Source: Allodiplogaster sudhausi
Taxonomy: Eukaryota; Nematoda; Chromadorea; Rhabditida; Diplogasteridae
NCBI GenBank assembly: GCA_945643635.1
Contig: CALZFC010000019.1
Span: 2,730,001-2,794,000 of the forward strand
Direction of reading: 5' to 3'
Length of the DNA: 64,000 bases
Position numbers and translations under genes: made by a program. Under the pieces are notes generated by a model that had not been told where the DNA came from, did no database searches, and saw only the letters and a program-made list of their open reading frames with translations. Within the stretch, counting starts at the first letter, position 1. Every line of letters begins with the position of its first letter. Shown here in pieces: positions 12,931-24,814 of the stretch.

Positions 12931-13546
12931 TTCAAGTTGGAAGAGACATCAGTCTCCATCAGCGAAAAGAGAATTCAGCGTAAGAAGAGTCACTTTTATG
13001 GAGAAAAACAAAGATAACCACCACTTCCTGCCTCTCCAAAAGATGAGAATGATCTGATTGCTGAAAAGAAGAAGCTTTTGTTGATCTCATTTGACAATTA
13101 TTGCTCTGGCTGGAATTTGTCACAAGTGTGTGGTCAGGCAGAGCTTCAACAGCTACCTCGTCCACGTGTATCAAAGTCATCCTCTTTCCATCTTAACTGA
13201 AACCAGAGCTCTCTCTCTCTAACAATTCATTTATTCCTCTTCATCCATTCGCGATGATTAGCAAGCAAGCGTTCTTCAGTATCTGCGACCAAACTATCTC
13301 TATTCCTTTTTTTTTTAGCTGTCAACGAAATCAACTTTCTAGGCGTCATACTTTTCGATAGATTCTTCTTCTTTATATTTCTCGGCACTTCTTTCTCTTT
13401 CTCTTCCTTCCACATTCACATCGTCGTGTCAAGTCACGAGATCTAGAAAGATCGCACAGAAGGAACGGCTCTCTGACGATGTCACGAGCTGAGCAGAGCA
13501 GCTGGATATTCCGGTTCAGATCCATGGCCATTGCGAATCCATCGAC

Positions 13547-14375
13547 CTAAAGGACTTACAAGGGAAGTCTTTCGACGGGGTGTGGCAAACCATAACAATT
13601 TATACATCATTCGAAAGCTCTCAACGAGCTGGTAACGTTTTTGATGTTTATAGCTGCAGAAGAGATTCTTTTTCGCCGAAATTGCAGGAAAAATACCCTA
13701 AAATTAACATTTGCACGATATGTGATAGCTTTATGGACTCTAAAACTAATGTTTACGTAACAGTAGGCCATATAATAATTAATAACTTCATTTCTGATGA
13801 CTTTTGGGAAAAAAATCTTTTAGGCCATTTTTCACCAAAGGGGTCCCCCTTTGGTGAAAAATGGACTGTTTTGTATGGAGAAAAATAAATTTTTTCTTAA
13901 GAGATTTTTGAGTTTTAAGCCACTAATTACTCTTTTTCAAGCCGTTTTTAACATGAAAAATTATAGTTCACATATTAAATCACGCTGTAAAATTTTCATA
14001 TTCTCAAAAAGTCCATCTATCTCAAAAACTTCCATGTTTTTGCCTTAAACAACTGCGGATGTATTATTTCTATTTGAATCTTGTTTCTCTGTAAGAGCAA
14101 GTCGCTTACATTCCGCATAAAAAAATCCCGTTCGATTTCTTAACTTTTGCGGCTGCAGGCGCCTGGTCTGGAAGGGGACTCTACAAGCCAGGGCCCTTCC
14201 AGACCCAGGTACGCCTGTGCTTCGGTTTTTCTAGCGCTCTCTTCTGCAGCTATAAACATCAAATACGTTATCAGCTCGTTGAGAGCTTTCGAATGATGTA
14301 TAATATGTTGTGTTTTGCCACACCCCGCCGAAAGACTTCCCTTGTTAGAGTATAAGGGCACTTAAAGTCCTTTAG
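13547..14375. mobile_element. Non-autonomous terminal-inverted-repeat element (about 830 bp)
   Basis: Ends read CTAAAGGACTT at 13547 and its reverse complement at 14365-14375. Inverted arms of about 120-140 bp follow, sharing AACAAGGGAAGTCTTTCG (one base different), GGGGTGTGGCAAA, ATTCGAAAGCTCTCAACGAG and ATGTTTATAGCTGCAGAAGA. The right arm has an extra block of about 18 bp near 14346-14363. The interior is A+T-rich without a transposase-like frame, apart from short open frames of no recognised similarity. A perfect hairpin sits near the middle. Target-site duplication is not evident. Confidence 0.8.
13825..13864. repeat. Perfect 18-bp-stem hairpin inside the inverted-repeat element
   Basis: CCATTTTTCACCAAAGGG, a GTCC loop, then the exact reverse complement. 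It is unrelated in sequence to the terminal arms of the surrounding element. Confidence 0.97.
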
Positions 14376-15862
14376 ACTGCTAAGGCGCTAGGGGTTCATT
14401 GGCATCAAACGTCACTGTCAGGCCACCACAAACCACTTGAGAGAGAGAGAGAGAGAGATTGACTTGCAATGACACTTTTTGCACGTTGCTCTTCTTTCTT
14501 CGGGAAGGCCGTTGATGAACGAATGCAAAAGGGCACAGTGAGGATACAGAGAGAACTACATGCTACGCACTAGAAATGAACACAAGTCGCCCTATCTGTT
14601 TCTGCTGGCTTCCTTCTCTTTTCTCTCTGTGACTGTTCACTCACGTGGCTCGACCACACAGCTCAAACTCTCTCTCTCTTTCTTCTCTAGTAATCTATAG
14701 CCCATTGTTTTTAGACAATTGATGCGCATTCTCTCCGTGATTTCCTGATAGCAACAGAGTCGCGCGCCGCGTTTGGGAACGGGCAATTCATGAGAACTGG
14801 CAGAGTGGCGGACTGTAAATTATGAGAGAGCTTGGCATGTCATGGGTGATAGTGTACGAGAGAAGAGAGAGAAGGGATGTAATTGAGAGAGAGGGAGAGA
14901 AAGAAAAGAAGAAGGGAATATGCAGAGACAGAGAGAATGACACTGAGAATGAGTGTTCAATGCATGTGCTAGTGACGTCATCATAAGGATCATCATCGAT
15001 CCTAGAGCCGGAAGTTAAAATAGCTTTCTTCTGTTCGTCCTCCAACTTGTCTTCTCTGTCGTTCTCCTTCACACACACACTCTCTTTCTCTCTCTTTCTC
15101 TCTCTCGTTCTCTCTCTCTCTCTTCTCTCTCTCTCTTACCCTCTCCCCACCTTGGTCTTCATCGAACGCAGCTCGTTGAATCTACCGAAGTGGGCGTGGC
15201 CAATGCGACGTGATCAAGATCACACCTCGCAGAGTGCGCGGACATGCAGAGCAGAGCAACTGGCCGAATGGCCCAGAAAGAGAGAACGAGAAATGGAGAG
15301 AGTGCGAGGATGTGAGAGTGAGTGGGAGGGGGAGAGAACGAGGAGAGAAAGGTGGAGACGAAAGGAGGGCAATGAGAGATGTAGAAACAAAGACAAGTTT
15401 GTCATTGGATGATAAGCGTGGGTATTAGGAGAAGAGAGTGAGAGCGAAAGAGAGAGAGAGAGAGAGGAGAGAGAAGAGAGGGAGAGAGAGGAGAGAAGAG
15501 AGAGAGAAAGAAAGAGGAAGAAAGAGAGAGAAAGAGAGAAAGAAGGTGGTCATGGCTCCTCTTGGCCATGTCTACTTCTTGGCTCATCTTCTTCCCTTTG
15601 GTGGTGACGCTGGCAATTGTGCGTGGGTGATCGGGTAGCGAGAGCAAGAAGTTCATCTTCCTCCCTCTCTCTTTCTCTACCCTCTCTCCCTCTCTCTCTC
15701 CCTCCGGCCGCCGCCCGCGCCGGGCGCGGCCGTTCTGGTGCGAGACGCGAAGACGCAGGCCGCCGCCGCCAAGGCGACGACCGCGCGGTCTTCCTTAGTA
15801 CGCGGCGCGGCCGGCAGCCAAGCCAATCTACTCGAAACTAGCTCCTGAGACGAAGAAGAGAC
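14376..15862. repeat. Intergenic block with alternating GA and CT tracts
   Basis: GA tracts lie at about 14440-14457 and 14880-14940, CT at 15075-15145, GA at 15287-15345 and 15430-15545, and CT at 15655-15705. Purine and pyrimidine strands alternate over short distances. No supported gene is seen before the carrier ATG at 15863. Confidence 0.8.
15700..15862 (+). promoter_or_regulatory. CpG-rich leader immediately upstream of the mitochondrial carrier
   Basis: About 130 bases (about 15706-15830) are strikingly rich in C, G and CpG against an A+T-rich background. They end just before the carrier start codon, and an in-frame stop separates them from the ATG. This fits a 5' UTR/promoter segment. 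No TATA-like or other defined site was identified. Confidence 0.3.
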
Positions 15863-16758
15863 ATGGCACTCGACTTCTTCGCCGGATGTCTTGGAGGTTT
15901 CGAGAAAAAAAAAATTTATTCCGCTGTCCACTTTCTTCTTATGCGGAGAGGCAGGAAAAGAGGTTTCTTCAAGAAAATAAATAAAACCGGAGCTACGAAA
16001 AATTGGTTTATTTGAAATGCATTAAATTTTTGTCCCATATTTTAAATGAAACATGAAGATTTGTATAGTATATAAAATGCAGGCGCGACCGGTGTGCTGG
16101 CCGGCCACCCTCTCGACACGGTGAAAGTGCGGCTGCAGATGCAAGAGAGCAGCTCGCGTCTCTATCGCGGCACCTGGCACTGCTTCTCCACCATCTGCCG
16201 CAAGGAGGGCGTCACCGGACTCTACAAGGGTCAGCGCCTCATTTGAATCCTACCGCATCCTACACCTACCGAATCCGAATCACGCATTTGAAGAGTACTG
16301 CTATTTGAGGGCAGAGTTTTCTTTAATTTCGCTTCTCTTAATATTGTCACATTGATGGCTTCAATGCAAATGAAAACGTTTAGTATTTGCCTCCTCCTTT
16401 AATGAATATGTTCTACTTTTAAGATGAGTTAGAAGAGATGTGTTCATCGACATTTTCTCTTTAAAAAAATATATTTTCTTCTTACGCCAGCGCAAATATG
16501 GGGTTCAGCGTTGCAAAAATACTGTTTTCTTATTTACCCGCTAAAGTGGGAAAGAGATTTCTTTGAAACGCATTTTCTATAAAAAGCAGACACGAGATCT
16601 CGTGGCTGCTTCGATTGCTTTCATTGCGATTCTTTAACGGCCGCAAAATGTGCGAACACTTTACAGCTTGCTGTAATCAAGGTGAGAGAGGAGAGAGGAA
16701 GATGGAGAGATAGGGACAGGGAGAGATAGGGACAGAGGGAGAGAGAGCGAAAGAGGGA

Positions 16759-16799
<41 letters not shown>

Positions 16800-19567
16800 G
16801 AGGAAATAGAGTCAATGGGGAAGTGTTTATTGTAAGATAAAAGCTTTAAAAAATAGCTTGAAAAATCATAAAAATTTGGTGAGAAAGAGAAAAAGGCGAG
16901 AGTTTGAGAGGGGAAGAATTGGAAGAGAACGAAAAGAAAGCGCGTGGCTTGGCGCGGTTGATATGTGACAGTTCTTGCTGGTATTTCGGCGAAAAAGAGA
17001 AGAAGAAGATAACCAGTCGCCCAATGTGGTTCTCGTCTTTATCCTAAGTTCCGTCGTTAAGTGAAAGTAAATCATGTATCCTTTTATCACCCTTTTCCCA
17101 AGTGCAGCCACTGCCTGCGCGGCCCCTTCTCCTTGGCACCTTGGGTCGCGATTGATATATACATACATTTTTCTTCTTTTGCTGCAAGTTTTGCTGTAAA
17201 GGGCATAAGGACTCCAATAATCCTCTTCATAAATTTCCTAAATGTATAGGAAATCATATATGATCTAAAAACACTAAATTTCTATTCAGTTATGACAGAA
17301 AAGAAGAAATCAATCACCAAATTCTCCATATTCTTTTCTACCAAAATCGATGCAGCTTTCCTTGAACATGATACGAATGTCAATGACATCCCCCCCTCAA
17401 CACCAAAGGCGAAGAGTGATTGAGAGAGTGAGCGCTCTCTAAAAATAAACGCTTGGCCCACTCTCAACCTCGCGTTGAACCACTCGCTCCCATGATATTT
17501 GAAGAGCCTAACGGGCTATTGCCGTTGGTAGATCTTCAGAAGAAGGAAAGCCTATTAAACTGTAAAGCATACATAGATATTATACAGTTAAATTATATAA
17601 ATAAATTTAAAAGAAAAAAAAACTATTTTTTTATTTGTAGGTTTGACTTCTCCGCTCGCCTCGCTCACCGTGATCAACGCTGTTGTCTTCGGCGTTCATG
17701 GCAACGTCTCGAAGAAGTTCGACGATCCCGGCTGCATCCGGGTTAAGATCTCCTTCATTCAACTATATTTGGACCTTCATCTGAATAATAGTTTTATAGT
17801 AAAAACTAAGGTAACAAAATTTTATTAGTAATATAATTACTTGCTAAATGACATTCCTTCAGTCTCACTTCTTCGCCGGCAGCGCGGCCGGCCTCGCGCA
17901 GTCGGTGATCGCGTGTCCGTCGGAGCGGCTGAAGCTGCTGCTCCAGCTGCAGCCCGACACGAAGAACGCCGCCTTCCGTTCCCCTTGGCACGCGGCCAAG
18001 GCACTCGTCAAGACGCACGGATACGGAACTCTCTCCAGGTATGCACAGGCGTTTCTCATCAGGACCAGTTGACCATGTTAACATCCAAAGTGGCGGGGCA
18101 AAATTTATACATAAGCTCATGAGCTTCCTCCCTGTCATTCGCATTAGAAACGACTATTTTGCATACATTAATAGTTTAATTATTTCTGGTTAATTATGTC
18201 TTTAAAATATAAGTACGTAGATACAAAAAAAACTAATAATAATGATAGAGTTTGCATATAATGACTCTAACAGAGGCTTCATCGCGACGGTTCTACGCGA
18301 CTGCCCTGCCTTTGGCATCTACTTCGCGTCGTACGAGTGGATGGCACGCGGGATGAGCAAGGACGGCCGCATGGAGAGCCTGTCCGGGCCGCAGCTGCTG
18401 CTCGCCGGTTCGACTTTCTCACTCTTCGTTTCAATCTTGTAAAAATTCAAAAGAAAACGTATATATATACATATATAATGAAAAATGGATGAAAGTTTTA
18501 AAAAGTACCGACTGAATAAGTCCTCTGCTTGCCAGGCGGCGGTGCTGGAATGCTGTCGTGGCTCTTCAACTACCCCGCAGACATCATCAAGACGCGCTTC
18601 CAGGTCAGCAGAGTTATTTTATTATTCTTTATATATAAACTGTTCAAGAAGTCATATTTGTTTGCAACTTAAAATAAAAGTGAATAAATTTGACTCTCGA
18701 TATCTTAATAATGCATTTTAATTAGCAATTAAGACAATTGACCATGCAGGCGAACGACGGCTACCGTACCTACTGGGAGTGCATTCGGAAGACGTACGCA
18801 GAGAACGGCATTCGCTCCTTCTACGTCGGCCTCAACTCCACCCTTCTTAGGTACGGTAGTGCGGCAGTCTTCGTCATTTCTGCACTTGCTTCTATAATAT
18901 CCGCTTATTGTGAGAGAAGCCGACACGTGTATGTGACAGAGATAAAAACAATTTCATTCTTCAAAGTCATCGTTGGACATGGTTGATTGATCGAATCTCC
19001 AGGGCCTTCCCGTCGAACGCGGCGACCTTCTTCACGGTGGAGTGGACGTACCGGCTGATGCTCGACTTCAATCTCTTCGGCGTCGACGTCTCCTCCAGCG
19101 ACTCTGACCTTCACTGCTTCTGGTCGTGCTCCCACAACCACGCGCACCACTACCAAGCCAAGGTTGGCCATTCCCTCCTCCAGGCACATCCATCAAACTA
19201 AAAGTGCCAATTTAAGAAAACTTCAGCTTACAATTAGGCAATTCTGCAATACCATTGGCTTTTCTAATCTAATAATAACCATAAAAAGCATTTGGCAAAC
19301 AGCGTTAAAATAACTTCAAGGATATCAGGTGAATGTGCGTGCATATCAAGATAATTTCCCTCTCTTTTTTCTCTTTTATTCGTTATGGATTCCCATGATG
19401 TGCACTCAAAATCAGAGCGTCCTTGAAAGACGTGAAAGTGAAGTCTACCTTTCTTGCAGCGCCACAACATCATGATGAGCGACTTCTGGCACAAGAACTC
19501 GTTCCTGCTGCCCGAGGCGGGCTCCACGTCCATCGACCCGATGATTCATGGCTGTCGCTTTCTGTGA
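15863..19567 (+). CDS. Mitochondrial carrier, SLC25A29/45/47/48-like (basic amino acid or carnitine type)
   Basis: Nine exons: 15863-15896, 16083-16229, 17641-17741, 17863-18038, 18274-18417, 18536-18603, 18750-18850, 19003-19162 and 19460-19567, all in phase. The start MALDFFAGCLGG and HPLDTVKVRLQ are typical of this carrier group. The three threefold-repeat signatures are present as HPLDTVKVR, CPSERLKLL and YPADIIKTR, and GLYKG ends the first repeat. Members exchange basic amino acids or related substrates across the inner mitochondrial membrane; the exact substrate cannot be read from sequence by eye. The C-terminal tail is unusual: after the sixth helix (FFTVEWTYRLM) come an acidic/serine stretch and a His-rich segment (HNHAHHYQAKRHN), then about 30 residues to the stop. 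Intron 2 is 1.4 kb and carries a GA tract; the other introns are short. Confidence 0.9.
16676..16800. repeat. GA-rich tract in carrier intron 2
   Basis: Purine-rich on the sense strand, with an uninterrupted (GA)n run near 16767-16797. Unlike the CT tracts of the aminopeptidase introns, it lies mid-intron and far from either splice site. Confidence 0.93.
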
Positions 19568-21041
19568 TGACGTCATCTCTCTCGCCCCGCCCCCTTCTCT
19601 CGCCCCGCCTACTCTCATACGTGTGATTCTGCGCTCTCTTATACCCGATTCTGCCGTCTACGCACTTGCTTCCACCTTTTCCCTCTGTGTAAATGAATGT
19701 TTTTTTGTGGATTAGGATATCATCATACCAGACGAATTAAGAAAACAGTAGTGAATTTATCGAATCATGAACAAATTGTACATTTCTCGTTCTCTGCAAT
19801 AGCAAACTGCTAATTATGCTACAATTTTTTTGGGTATGAGATTACATGGTTGACTGCCAGACGTACATATCGCTGAAGAAACCCGTTGAAAGAACTTGTA
19901 CTCTTTTCCGTTAGATTAAATGTAAATTGGTTAATTATAATTGAAATACATGAATTAAAATATGTAAATAAAGTTGTACTACGTACATATATAATAGTTG
20001 GTATTGATATCAGAGAAAGAGGTATAATTTTTTTTTGCATTTTTAGTCCAGAGAAAGAGCTGTCACACAATGGAACGATTGCTGATTGTCGAGAGGGTAG
20101 TGGCGGAAGAGAGCATTGCACTTGGTGGATGTGCTGAAAAAAATATTGATACACATGTTCATATGTACGTATATGTTTATGTATGTATATACATATCAAT
20201 ATAGTTTTACACTGTATTTTCCAACTTTCATCGGAGGGAACCGGATGAGGTAAATAGTACGACGAACAATTCTGCCATTGTAAGCCCATGAAAGAGATAA
20301 TCCAACCGCCGCTCGAATAGGCATGGAAGAATAGTATAATGAGAGATCAAAGAGCAAAGACGCATTTAGAACACAAATTGGGCATATTTTTTATGTACTG
20401 TTTTCTCGCACACAAAATTCTGGAAAAGTATTGCACATAAATAACAATTTCTGTATGTTTTCGCGAGTCATAAAATGTATCTAGCGTACATTTTCGCTTT
20501 AGCATCAACCCTTTCTCAATTTTGCTTTTTGTAAATGCCGCTTATACAACACTTGATTCACCAAAGGCGAATATTCAAAGAACGATCGCTCATGGAACTG
20601 TAGATCGCAGTAAGTAATAGAGTACAAAAGATAGTAATAGAGCGAGAAAGAGAGAGAGAGAAGAAAGAGAGATGGACAGCGAGAAGAGAGAGAAAAGAGA
20701 GAGGCAAAGAGGGGTGATCATCCACCGCGTGAACGCGGTATCAAAATTCAAACGATTAAAGCTATGTTCTTGAAGTAAGCGACGAACGAGGTTGAGATAC
20801 GAATAGAGAACACAGAGAGAGAGAGAGATAGAGAGAGACTGAGAGACAGAGAGAGAGAGAGTTAAACTGAGTGAGAGTACGAGAAAAGACAGGAAGAGAG
20901 CCAGAGAAATACTTTAAACGCTTTCGATGCAGTGCTTCAAAGGATCACAAAAGTTGTGACCTTCGATAATTCACATTTCAATGCCCGCCACTGAAAGCAT
21001 GTTCGGTCTTTTCATTTTCTAACAATATGAACATGGCTTTT
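19568..21041. other. Intergenic region after the carrier gene
   Basis: A+T-rich sequence with an ATACATATGTA-type palindrome cluster near 20155-20205 and GA-rich tracts at about 20637-20705 and 20812-20895. A candidate polyadenylation signal (AATAAA) lies at about 19967. No coding exon is supported. Confidence 0.6.
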
Positions 21042-21870
21042 TCATGTCTCTAAATGAAGATTAGAATGCCCTAACGATAGAGCTGACTGACTCTGACTTG
21101 GATTCCTCTGCCGTAAGCACGCCTTCCTTGCCAGGTAGTAGATGAGGAAGGTGGCTGCAAAGATGGTCGACATCAACAGAAGAATTCCGACCACAAGCAA
21201 TTGAGCCTCGCCGAGGCTCATGTCTGTAGTGGAATTGGAATGATTTTTTCGTTAGTAAATAAAGTTCTATAATGTGGTCGGAATACAAAATTGAATAATA
21301 ACTAATTGGATTTCAAAACTACATTCGAGGAAAGGACTTTTTCATATTTAATGACTGTGTACTAATGAGGTGCACTCGAAAGATCAACAACACCTTTAAA
21401 CTCGCCAAAACATTCGAGTGTATGATTTGTATGCACATGTTGTAGTTTTTATTACGTTGTTATTCAAAGATAATTTTGACAAATTAGCAATTATTTAATC
21501 GAATGAAAACGTACATGCCGGTGAAGAAGGAATGCGAGAAGTGCTTTCGACGTCCATGAAATTTCAGCGCTGCAAAAGGAAATGATTTTTTTTTATTAAA
21601 ATTTTTAAATTAACAATTAATCAATTAATGGAAATAAATAACAGTCTGAGAGTTAGGAGAGAGCCACCCTCTCTCACCAGAAGAGTGCTGGCTGAATGAC
21701 GCGACTGACGAAGGCTGAGAATACACCTTTTCGTCCACGAGATCAGAGCATGGCGAGAGTGGGCGGAGCCCGTCCAGACTTTGCAAAGGAAGAGAGAGAC
21801 ACACACTCCTTGATCTCTCTTGGCATTAAAAGAGAGAGACTGCTCTGATTTTGCAACAAAACAACAACCG
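21042..21870 (-). CDS. Possible last exons of a single-pass membrane protein
   Basis: Three exons are suggested: about 21676-21870 (open frame with LFPLQSLDGLRPLSPCSD and a strong GTGAGA donor), about 21518-21570, and a last exon ending at TGA 21042. The last exon encodes a clear hydrophobic helix, QLLVVGILLLMSTIFAATFL, followed by a basic stop-transfer stretch (RKACLRQR) and a short Ser/Gln-rich tail. Joining exons two and three in frame needs a GC donor (ACCG/GCATGT). A GT donor at the same place gives a different frame without the helix. The 5' part of the gene was not found; upstream lies repeat-rich DNA. Family not recognised. Confidence 0.32.
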
Positions 21871-22474
21871 AGTACACTTCTTACGCCATGCAATTTAATA
21901 ATGTAATTGTAGCCTATCAAGAAATTAATTAATTTCACTCAAATGATAATTAGAGATTATCTTTCTTCTAACTGTCTGTGAACTTTTTTTTTAAAGAGTA
22001 TGCATGTAGTTCTTCAAGCTTATTCAGTAGTCTTCAACCGATTAGCCAACGTAAACCTGACCGTTTACCATGATAAGTATAATCATATTTATATGCATAT
22101 GTGTTCGTAAATTCTTTTTAAAATATTATTTTAAGAAATCTTGTGTTGCGCTGCTTGGTATGAGAAGTCCAAAAAAAGGCATCACATCAAGTGTTGTTAT
22201 TCAGCGAGTATGTAGACCGAGTGGTGAGAAGAGACACTGGTTCATTAGTCACAAAGGTGCCGAAGAGTTAAGAGATACTCACGATCAGAGACAAATACAG
22301 AGCGCGCCTCTTTGATATCAATATAGAGTAAGAACGTGGGATGAGCTGTGGGTGGAACAGCGTAGGGAAAAGCAAGATAATCAGTTGTAGATTGCGAGAG
22401 CAAGAGATAAGTTTATTCGTCATTCTATTTTTAACGGCCGAACGGTAATCTCGACTACTACGTTGTGAACTTTT

Positions 22475-22929
22475 TTCTGTACGTCTCTCTCTCTCTCCAC
22501 TCTCTCTGCTTCTTTCGTCTCTCACGTCTCCCTCTGTCTCGACCGGTTTTTGGAATGGCTCAAAAGACATCTTGAACAACGACGCAACTGTGGGTGTACT
22601 GCTCTAAGTCAAGGGCGAGGAACAGCGAGGAGAGAGTGAGGATGAGCGAGAGACGCAGACAGTTACAGAGAGCATCAAGAACGAAATTAAGGCTCTGAGA
22701 AGGCGAAACCACAGTATATCTCAGAGGGTGAGTGGGCAGGTCGGCTTGGTTCAAGGAGGCAAGAGATACATATGTACATACATATTCATTCCCTCTCTGT
22801 CTCGCTCTGTCTATTTCTCCCTGTCTCTCACTGTCTCTCTCTATCTCTCTTCTCTCTTTTCTATCCCTTTCCTTCTCAATACCTCCTTGTCCATTTCCTC
22901 CAAAATTGCATCTAAATGGCCAGATTCAC

Positions 22930-22974
<45 letters not shown>

Positions 22975-23141
22975 TAGATAGATATAGAGGGCGAGATTTC
23001 AAGACAGTTTAAGAGAACTTGAGAAATGGATTGCAGAAAAGCGACATGAAATTAGTAACGAGTAAGAGAGTAGCAGATAAAAGAAAGAAAACAAGAGGAA
23101 GGCTGAGTCGCTACAAGGCCATCACCTTGCAGCGGAGAAAC

Positions 23142-23185
<44 letters not shown>

Positions 23186-23913
23186 GAGAGAGCGAGACAA
23201 GAAAGATAGGAGAGAGAGAGCAAAGAGAGAGATAGAGAGAGAGAAGAAGGAACGATTCCAACTGTGAATCAGTCAGCTCAGACGGTCTCGTCGCTTTTGC
23301 AGTGTTCGACAACTGAAAAAGAGGAAGGCGTTGAGCCAACCCACAAGTCGATGCGGAACTGTGCGATTTGGAGCCAAATTCTACTCGTTGAAAATTCTAA
23401 ACGTGTTCGTTGTGTTCAGACGTCTGAAAGACTGGCCGATTATTAAATGTCCCGATAAATTATATGTATGTATGTATGTATGTACATATGTTTGTACTGC
23501 TTACTCCCCGTCATCTCTGAGCTGTTGTGCTGTTCTTCTCGTATCATTTACTATCTTGCTCTGCCGTATGTACCTTGACCACTTTCATTTTGCCACACCC
23601 CTTAACAAGTTCTCCATTCTCACGTGCACCTAAATCTCATCAGATATAGGCAAAGAGATTGCAAAGAGCGCTGACTTTTGAAGCTAGCGGCATAATAATT
23701 GCATTTATTTTTATTTTTCTGTTTTAGTTTATTTACGGCATTAATATTCTCCGAGTTTCCCGAGCTCATTGCTGCAGTGTAATTTACGATGTTTGGAGGA
23801 AGGGCTTTGCCCGATTGTGTTGTGCTCATCCCCTGCTTAACCATTGCCTTTAGGGATGAGCGTGAGCCATATTATGCGTTGCTCTAGTGGCAGAATCATT
23901 CGTAATTGTGTTT

Positions 23914-23958
<45 letters not shown>

Positions 23959-24321
23959 CAACGATAAAGATAGAGAGAGGGAGAGAAAGAGAGAGAGAGA
24001 GGAGAAAGAGAAAGAGGGAGATAGGACACAGAGCAAGAGCTGTAGAGAAAAGGGGAAAAATAAAGAATGAGGGATCATCTGGAAATATGAAGGATGATGT
24101 GATGAGAGTAATTGAACAAGAGAATGAAACGGTGGTCACTGCCCAGAAGAGGGAGCGGAAAGACGGAGAGATAAGGGGGAAGAGAAATAGTAGAAATAAA
24201 ATATTCAAAATAGAGAAAGAAAGAAATAGAGAAATCAGAGAGAATCCACCGCCACTCCACACCGGACCATTCGAATGTCCAGTCGCGCAATTGAAAGCTA
24301 AGCCGGATGGCGGCTGGCACT

Positions 24322-24354
<33 letters not shown>

Positions 24355-24390
24355 GAGAGAGGTTAGAAAGAGGAGGAGGGCGAAAGGTGT

Positions 24391-24421
<31 letters not shown>

Positions 24422-24440
24422 AGAAAGAGAGATCAAGTTG
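22475..24440. repeat. Cluster of GA/CT tracts
   Basis: CT-rich at 22480-22540 and 22790-22870. GA-rich at 22935-22985 (grading into GATA units), 23140-23255, 23918-24030, 24324-24365 and 24393-24435. A (TATG)n-type run lies at 23462-23490. Apparent open frames here are Arg/Glu or Ser/Leu repeats produced by the dinucleotide tracts. Confidence 0.92.
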
Positions 24441-24771
24441 AGAGGCAAAGAGTCAATCGGATGCTGTACATGTTCCGTCACTCATGCTCGGTGTCATCAC
24501 TAATATTGACGGATTGGGAGAGAGGATAAAGAGGTGAGGAGAGAGGAAGAGAAAAGTGGAGAGTTAGACGAAAAAGGACAGAGCCACCAGCGCAAGTGGA
24601 GCGGAGACAAAGTGTGACTGACTCTGTGAGTCCACGGGGAAAAAGTGTCGGAGGTGGGGGGAAGTAGCCGGTGATAATCTCTCTTCTTCTAATCCTCTTC
24701 TTTTCACGCATTATCTCCCCTCTCTTTTTTATGCATCTTTCTCTCGCCGCTCCTCCTCTTACTTGTTTCCT

Positions 24772-24772
<1 letters not shown>

Positions 24773-24814
<42 letters not shown>

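Noticed and set aside
22920..24440. Regularly spaced GA blocks considered as a CRISPR-like array
   Set aside because: They are plain dinucleotide microsatellites with irregular spacing in a eukaryotic, intron-bearing genome.
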